The notes below the pieces were generated by a model. That model saw nothing but the letters and a program-made list of their open reading frames with translations, had not been told where the DNA came from and did no database searches. A stretch of DNA of 64,000 nt from Streptomyces misionensis (GTDB taxonomy: Bacteria > Actinomycetota > Actinomycetes > Streptomycetales > Streptomycetaceae), in assembly GCF_900104815.1 (NCBI RefSeq), contig NZ_FNTD01000004.1, forward strand, positions 2,124,501 through 2,188,500, written 5' to 3'. A program made the position numbers and the translations under genes. How positions within the stretch are numbered: position 1 is the first letter of the stretch; each line of letters opens with the position of its first letter. This document shows, in pieces, positions 58,777 through 64,000 of this stretch.

Positions 58777-59778
58777 GTGCCAAAGCTGACCCGCGCCGAT
58801 GCCGCCTCGGCCCTGCGCAATCCGCTCGCCTTCATCGCCGACCGCTGGACGCCGGAGCCCCGGACCGTGCGGCGGGCGGCGCTCGCCGCGCTCGTGATGT
58901 CGGTGGTGATCGTCGTCACCGGCGGCGCCGTCCGGCTGACCGCTTCGGGCCTCGGCTGCCCGACCTGGCCCGAGTGCACCGACGGCTCGCTGACGCCGAC
59001 GCAGGCGCTGACCTACCACAGCGCCATCGAGTTCGGCAATCGCCTGCTGACCTACGTGCTGTGCGCCGCGGTCGGCTGGGCGATCGTCGCCGCCCGTTCC
59101 GAGAAGCCCCGCCGGCGCAGCCTGACGCGGCTCGGCTGGGCCCAGTTCTGGCTGGTGATGGGCAACGCGGTGCTCGGCGGCATCGTGGTGCTGGTCGGCC
59201 TGAACCCGTACACCGTCGCGGCGCACTTCCTGCTGGCGACGGCGCTGACCGCGGTCGCGGTGGTGATGTGGCAGCGCACCCGTGAGGGCGACGCCGCGCC
59301 CCGGCCGCTGGTCGGCAAGGCCGTGGTCCAGCTGGTGTGGTTCCTGGTGCTCGCGTCCGTGCTGCTCCTCGCGGTGGGCACGGTGGTCACCGGCGCCGGG
59401 CCGCACGCGGGCGACTCCAGCGACGTGCAGCGCATCCCGATCGACTGGGAGGCCGTGGCCAAGCTGCACGCGGTGCTCGCCTGGATCGTGGTGACCCTGA
59501 CGTTCGCGCTGTGGTTCATCCTCAAGGCCGTCGACGCCCCGCGCGGACCGCTGGCCCGCACCCGCGAGCTGTTCCTGATCCTGCTGGCCCAGGGCGTCAT
59601 CGGCTACGTCCAGTACTTCACGCACCTGCCCGAGCTGCTGGTCGGCCTGCACATGCTCGGCTCCTGCCTGGTGTGGATCGGCGTGCTGCGGGTCCTGCTG
59701 TCGCTGCGCGAACGCCCGGAGGCGGAACTGGGCCTGCCCGGTCCCGCGGCCGAGGTCACGGTCCCCACGAACGCCTGA
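58777..59778 (+). CDS. ctaA: Heme A synthase (COX15/CtaA)
   Basis: Membrane monooxygenase that oxidises the heme O methyl to formyl for cytochrome aa3. The 333-residue protein has eight hydrophobic segments. Conserved pieces are VVTGGAVRLTASGLGCPTWPEC (in two parts: GGAVRLTASGLG, then PTWPEC with its Cys pair), YHSAIEFGNRLL with a heme His, and VGLHMLGSCLVW with another. GTG 58777 is preferred; ATG 58768 and GTG 58771 are alternatives. It is separated by only one base from the convergent nucleotidyltransferase gene, and ctaB lies 1.2 kb on. Confidence 0.93.
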   Translation: MPKLTRADAASALRNPLAFIADRWTPEPRTVRRAALAALVMSVVIVVTGGAVRLTASGLGCPTWPECTDGSLTPTQALTYHSAIEFGNRLLTYVLCAAVGWAIVAARSEKPRRRSLTRLGWAQFWLVMGNAVLGGIVVLVGLNPYTVAAHFLLATALTAVAVVMWQRTREGDAAPRPLVGKAVVQLVWFLVLASVLLLAVGTVVTGAGPHAGDSSDVQRIPIDWEAVAKLHAVLAWIVVTLTFALWFILKAVDAPRGPLARTRELFLILLAQGVIGYVQYFTHLPELLVGLHMLGSCLVWIGVLRVLLSLRERPEAELGLPGPAAEVTVPTNA

Positions 59779-59779
59779 C

Positions 59780-60517
59780 TCACCCGTACGCGGTGACCAG
59801 CGCGTCGATCGCCGGGCCGAGGTAGGCCCGGGTCAGCTCCGCGCGGCGGGCGAGCCAGGTGCCGTCCGCCGGGGCGGGGTCCGCGTACCGCCGGCGGGTG
59901 ATGTCCTCGACCACCTCGGCCGGCGCGCCCAGCCCCGGCATTTCCGCCAGGGCGTCCCGCTTGCTGATCAGCCGCCCCTCGCGCAGCGTCACGGTGGCCC
60001 TGGCGAAGGTCAGCAGCCCGAGGTCCACCCAGACGTCCTGCCGCCACAGGCGGCCCTTGTCGACGGCCGGTCGCCAGAAGTCCCGCTGGTCGCGCACGAC
60101 GAACGCGCGCAGGTCACGCTCCGGTACCGGCGGCAACAGGCCGGCGGGCGGCTCCCCGTGCAGCACCCGGCCGAAGGCGTGCAGCTCGCGCCGGGTGACG
60201 GGGGTGACCGGGCGCCGCAGCACATGCCCGTGCGCCCAGGCGAGATGTGCCCGGCCGGGGTCGGCGAGGGTGGCCGGGGCGAGATAGCCGCAGTGCAGTT
60301 TCGCGGCGAGCGGCACCTCGCGCAGCCGCCGGTGCAGCGTCACGATGCGCCGTACCGCCGTGGGGCCGGGGCGCGCGGGCAGCACCGCGATCAGGTCGAG
60401 GTCGCTGCGGCCCTCCTGGTAGTCGCCCCCGGCCAGCGAGCCGTGCGCCCAGACGGCGCGGGGACGCAACGGGGCGAGCGCGTCCAGGAAACGTTCGAGC
60501 AGGGCATCCGTCCGCAT
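59780..60517 (-). CDS. Nucleotidyltransferase-fold protein
   Basis: A 245-residue soluble protein with the Pol beta-like nucleotidyltransferase motif AHGSLAGGDYQEGRSDLDLIAVL (GS near residue 26, then D-x-D). The rest is helical and resembles aminoglycoside/MNT-type adenylyltransferase partners. No substrate is predictable. Start MRTDALL at 60517 is preferred, the longer frame being unsupported. Convergent to ctaA with a 1-nt gap. Confidence 0.82.
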   Translation of the reverse strand: MRTDALLERFLDALAPLRPRAVWAHGSLAGGDYQEGRSDLDLIAVLPARPGPTAVRRIVTLHRRLREVPLAAKLHCGYLAPATLADPGRAHLAWAHGHVLRRPVTPVTRRELHAFGRVLHGEPPAGLLPPVPERDLRAFVVRDQRDFWRPAVDKGRLWRQDVWVDLGLLTFARATVTLREGRLISKRDALAEMPGLGAPAEVVEDITRRRYADPAPADGTWLARRAELTRAYLGPAIDALVTAYG

Positions 60518-60603
60518 GCCGTCAGCCTGGCGCACCGATGGTGCGCGGGGAACCGCGCGGACGGCACTTTCGCCCCCGCCCCGGCGCGGACGAGCCGCCG
60601 GGG

Positions 60604-60924
60604 TCAGCCGCCGAGCTGGATGCCCGCCATCCGCTTCCACTCGTACGGCCCGGTCCGCACCTTCGCCGCGAACTCCCCGTCGAAGGACTCGTGCACGGTG
60701 ATCCCGGCCTTCGCCACCGCCTGCTCCGCGATGGCGTACGTGGGGGCCACCACGTCGCCCCAGCCGCCGTCCGCGCCGACGAGCACGATCCGGGCGCCGC
60801 GCCGGCCGATGTAGGCCACCTGCCCCTCGGCGCCGCCGTGGGCCTTGGAGAAGGCGCTGATCCTGTGGGCGAGCCGGGCCGCCGTGCGCTCGGCCTTCGC
60901 GTCAACCTGCTGCGTGTCTGCCAT
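60604..60924 (-). CDS. Conserved-looking 106-aa protein
   Basis: Soluble 106-residue protein of unknown function, starting MADTQQVDAKAERTAARLAHR. A beta-rich middle (VAYIGRRGARIVLVGADGGWG) and a helix (AIAEQAVAKAGITVHESFDG) make a compact alpha/beta domain. TAGCAT ends 7 nt before the ATG, suggesting leaderless translation. It lies between the heme genes ctaA and ctaB, so a link to oxidase assembly is possible, but nothing in the sequence shows it. Confidence 0.75.
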   Translation of the reverse strand: MADTQQVDAKAERTAARLAHRISAFSKAHGGAEGQVAYIGRRGARIVLVGADGGWGDVVAPTYAIAEQAVAKAGITVHESFDGEFAAKVRTGPYEWKRMAGIQLGG

Positions 60925-60931
60925 GACCAGG

Positions 60932-60937
60932 ATGCTA
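60932..60937 (-). promoter_or_regulatory. Candidate leaderless -10 box of the 106-aa gene
   Basis: On the minus strand TAGCAT ends 7 nt before the ATG at 60924. Confidence 0.45.
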
Positions 60938-60960
60938 CCGACGAGTAGATGAAACGGCGA

Positions 60961-60998
60961 CGGGAGGGGTGCGTGGCCTTGACCACGCGCCCCTCCCG
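60961..60998 (-). terminator. Terminator of ctaB
   Basis: Sixteen-base-pair stem (60961-60976 with 60983-60998, one G-T wobble) around a 6-nt loop, 18 nt after the ctaB stop on the minus strand. Confidence 0.8.
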
Positions 60999-61015
60999 CC
61001 GGGGAAGAGAGTGCG

Positions 61016-61987
61016 TCAGCGCAGGAACGGGTCCACCGCGACGGCGACGAAGAGGATCGACACATAGGTGATCGACCAGTGGAACAGGCGCATCTCCTTG
61101 AGCTTGGCGCCGGTGACCTCCGCCTTCGCCCGGTTCTGCAGCCCGTGCGCCTCCCACAGCCAGAAGCCGCCGGCGGCGAGGGCGACCACCGTGTAGAACC
61201 AGCCGGTGTAGCCCAGCGGGGTGAGCAGCAGCGAGACGACGACCATCACCCAGCTGTAGATGACGATCTGCCGGGCGACGACCTTGTTGGAGGCGATCAC
61301 CGGCAGCATCGGCACGCCCGCGCGCGCGTAGTCGTCCTTGACCTTCATGGACAGCGGCCAGTAGTGCGGCGGCGTCCAGAAGAACATCACCAGGAAGAGG
61401 ATGATCGGCGCCCAGGACATCGAGTTCGTCACCGAGGACCAGCCGATCAGCACCGGCAGACAGCCGGCGATGCCGCCCCACACGATGTTCTGCGCGGTGC
61501 GCCGCTTCAGGATCATCGTGTAGACCACGACGTAGAAGAGCAGCGCGCCGAGCGACAGCCAGGCGCTGAGCCAGTTGACCGTCAGCCCGAACAGCAGGGT
61601 GGAGACGACCCCGAGGCCGATGCCGAAGGCCAGGCACTCGCGCGGGCTGACCATGCCGGTCACCAGCGGCCGCTGCGAGGTGCGGTCCATCAGGGCGTCG
61701 ATGTCCCGGTCGATGTACATGTTCAGCGCGTTCGCGCCGCCCGCGGACAGATACCCGCCCAGGCAGGTGAGCAGCACCAGCTTGAGGGAGGGCACACCCT
61801 GCTGGGCCAGGAACATCACCGGCACCGTGGTGATGAGCAGCAGCTCGATGATCCGCGGCTTGGTCAGTGCCACGAACGCCTTGGCACGGGCCCCGAACGG
61901 CCGGTGAACCGGGCTCGGGCTCGTACCACCGAGCACCCCCGCTGGACGGGATTCGACGGCCGTCACGCACACCCCTGACAGAGACAT
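61016..61987 (-). CDS. ctaB: Protoheme IX farnesyltransferase (heme O synthase)
   Basis: Adds the farnesyl tail to heme B, making heme O. A UbiA-family prenyltransferase of about 323 residues with nine hydrophobic segments. The first Asp-rich site is [18 protein letters not shown] and the second [12 protein letters not shown] region carries the other; [13 protein letters not shown] is diagnostic for CtaB. GGGGAGG lies nine bases before ATG 61987; a GTG at 61966 is another possible start. It is divergent from tkt, a known neighbourhood in Streptomyces. Confidence 0.93.
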   Translation of the reverse strand: MSLSGVCVTAVESRPAGVLGGTSPSPVHRPFGARAKAFVALTKPRIIELLLITTVPVMFLAQQGVPSLKLVLLTCLGGYLSAGGANALNMYIDRDIDALMDRTSQRPLVTGMVSPRECLAFGIGLGVVSTLLFGLTVNWLSAWLSLGALLFYVVVYTMILKRRTAQNIVWGGIAGCLPVLIGWSSVTNSMSWAPIILFLVMFFWTPPHYWPLSMKVKDDYARAGVPMLPVIASNKVVARQIVIYSWVMVVVSLLLTPLGYTGWFYTVVALAAGGFWLWEAHGLQNRAKAEVTGAKLKEMRLFHWSITYVSILFVAVAVDPFLR

Positions 61988-62398
61988 CCCAGCGAGCCTC
62001 CCCCGGATGAGGTCTTGATTGGGGCTCGCGCGTACCACGCCACTTTAGACGTTGCCCATACCCCGGCATTCGCGGGGGTGGGGTCGTGTTGGCGGACGGC
62101 CCGGACGACGCTTTGCGGTCCTCTTCCGACACCCTCTTGTCAAAGGCCCCATAAGAGGGGCCCCACCACTCTTTTGAGCGGTCAGATGAGCGCCTCCTTA
62201 TTCATGTGCCGAATGCCGTATCGGCCAGTCGGGAGGCGGATCCCGCGGATGCCCGGCAGTCTGGAATCACCCGCGAAAACGCACGTCCTTACGAGGGTAG
62301 GCTCGTCAGCGGCCGGCGGGCAGAAGCACGCCGGCGGCCGGGTGGGCGCATGCCCCGAAGACCGGCGACCGACATGTGGAGAGGAGCCCTGACCCAGG
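61988..62398. other. 411-bp divergent promoter region between ctaB and tkt
   Basis: No gene is seen. On the ctaB side TAAAGT (62042-62047, minus strand) is a possible -10. A small hairpin CCCCG/CGGGG lies at 62061-62077, and GGCCCC/GGGGCC near 62145-62163. On the tkt side TAGGCT (62298-62303) is a possible -10 about 95 nt upstream, with no good -35. The stretch around 62110-62210 is less GC-rich than the rest. Confidence 0.5.

Positions 62399-64000
<1,602 letters not shown>

Noticed and set aside
62263..62287. SigR-type promoter (GGAAT ... GTC) upstream of tkt
   Set aside because: Spacing is 17 nt and the second element is GTC instead of GTT, so it misses the usual GGAAT-N18/19-GTT.

Overview
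The window is a high-GC actinobacterial chromosome segment. Short ATGA/GTGA gene overlaps, frequent GTG starts, long antisense open frames, and the gene content (aerobic-type cob cluster, ectABCD, SufR-type suf operon, ctaA/ctaB beside tkt) all point to Streptomyces. From memory the order resembles the cob-ect-suf-cta-tkt stretch of S. coelicolor; no search was run. I see no tRNA, rRNA, CRISPR, insertion sequence or prophage. It reads as core chromosome with small lineage-specific modules.

Layout. (1) 1-8966: cobalamin corrin-ring genes cobB (cut at the left edge), cobI, cobM, cobL, a cbiG-cobJ fusion, cobH, cbiX and cobC, almost all overlapping by 4 nt, with a ZIP metal transporter inserted on the other strand. 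(2) 9493-15450: an LAETGG cell-wall protein, then an amino-acid-type ABC importer (binding protein, permease, ATPase) followed by an amidohydrolase, with a class V aminotransferase divergent. (3) 15817-18956: ectABCD for ectoine and hydroxyectoine. (4) 19021-30538: scattered metabolic genes, including a second class V aminotransferase, DsbA-like protein, GNATs, an aldehyde dehydrogenase divergent from an IclR regulator, a lone class B PBP, a secreted HAD phosphatase, an MFS pump, an unrecognised barrel-like protein and a uronate dehydrogenase-like gene. (5) 30787-35753: a DeoR-controlled sugar or polyol ABC operon lacking its own ATPase, ending in a zinc dehydrogenase. (6) 35829-42281: a double TerD protein, then a PhoX-type phosphatase and a secreted nuclease around a conserved-looking unknown; the two secreted enzymes suggest phosphate scavenging. 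(7) 42334-45734: an ArsR-like regulator with an SRPBCC protein, and a four-gene operon of envelope-type small proteins (47-aa protein, Cys-rich protein, holin-like, DUF3618). (8) 45904-48382: dapA and dapD of lysine/diaminopimelate synthesis around a small HAD gene. (9) 48427-49337: an SMR efflux pump with its TetR regulator. (10) 49432-55980: sufR-B-D-Rieske-C-S-U-T for iron-sulfur assembly. (11) 56163-64000: an AAC(3)-family acetyltransferase, a two-gene ABC exporter, heme A genes ctaA and ctaB, two small genes between them, and transketolase running off the right edge.

The most interesting non-coding signals are operator-like dyads beside likely cognate regulators: a 9-bp inverted repeat at the IclR/dehydrogenase divergence, two TGTACG palindromes 21 bp apart at the SMR/TetR start, a CAAC-N6-GTTG site inside an apparently leaderless sufR promoter, a 19-bp hairpin that buries the ArsR-like gene's ribosome site, and a nested 53-bp dyad at the likely 5' end of the nuclease transcript. 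Several genes have a TANNNT box 6-8 nt before the start codon and no Shine-Dalgarno, suggesting leaderless transcription.
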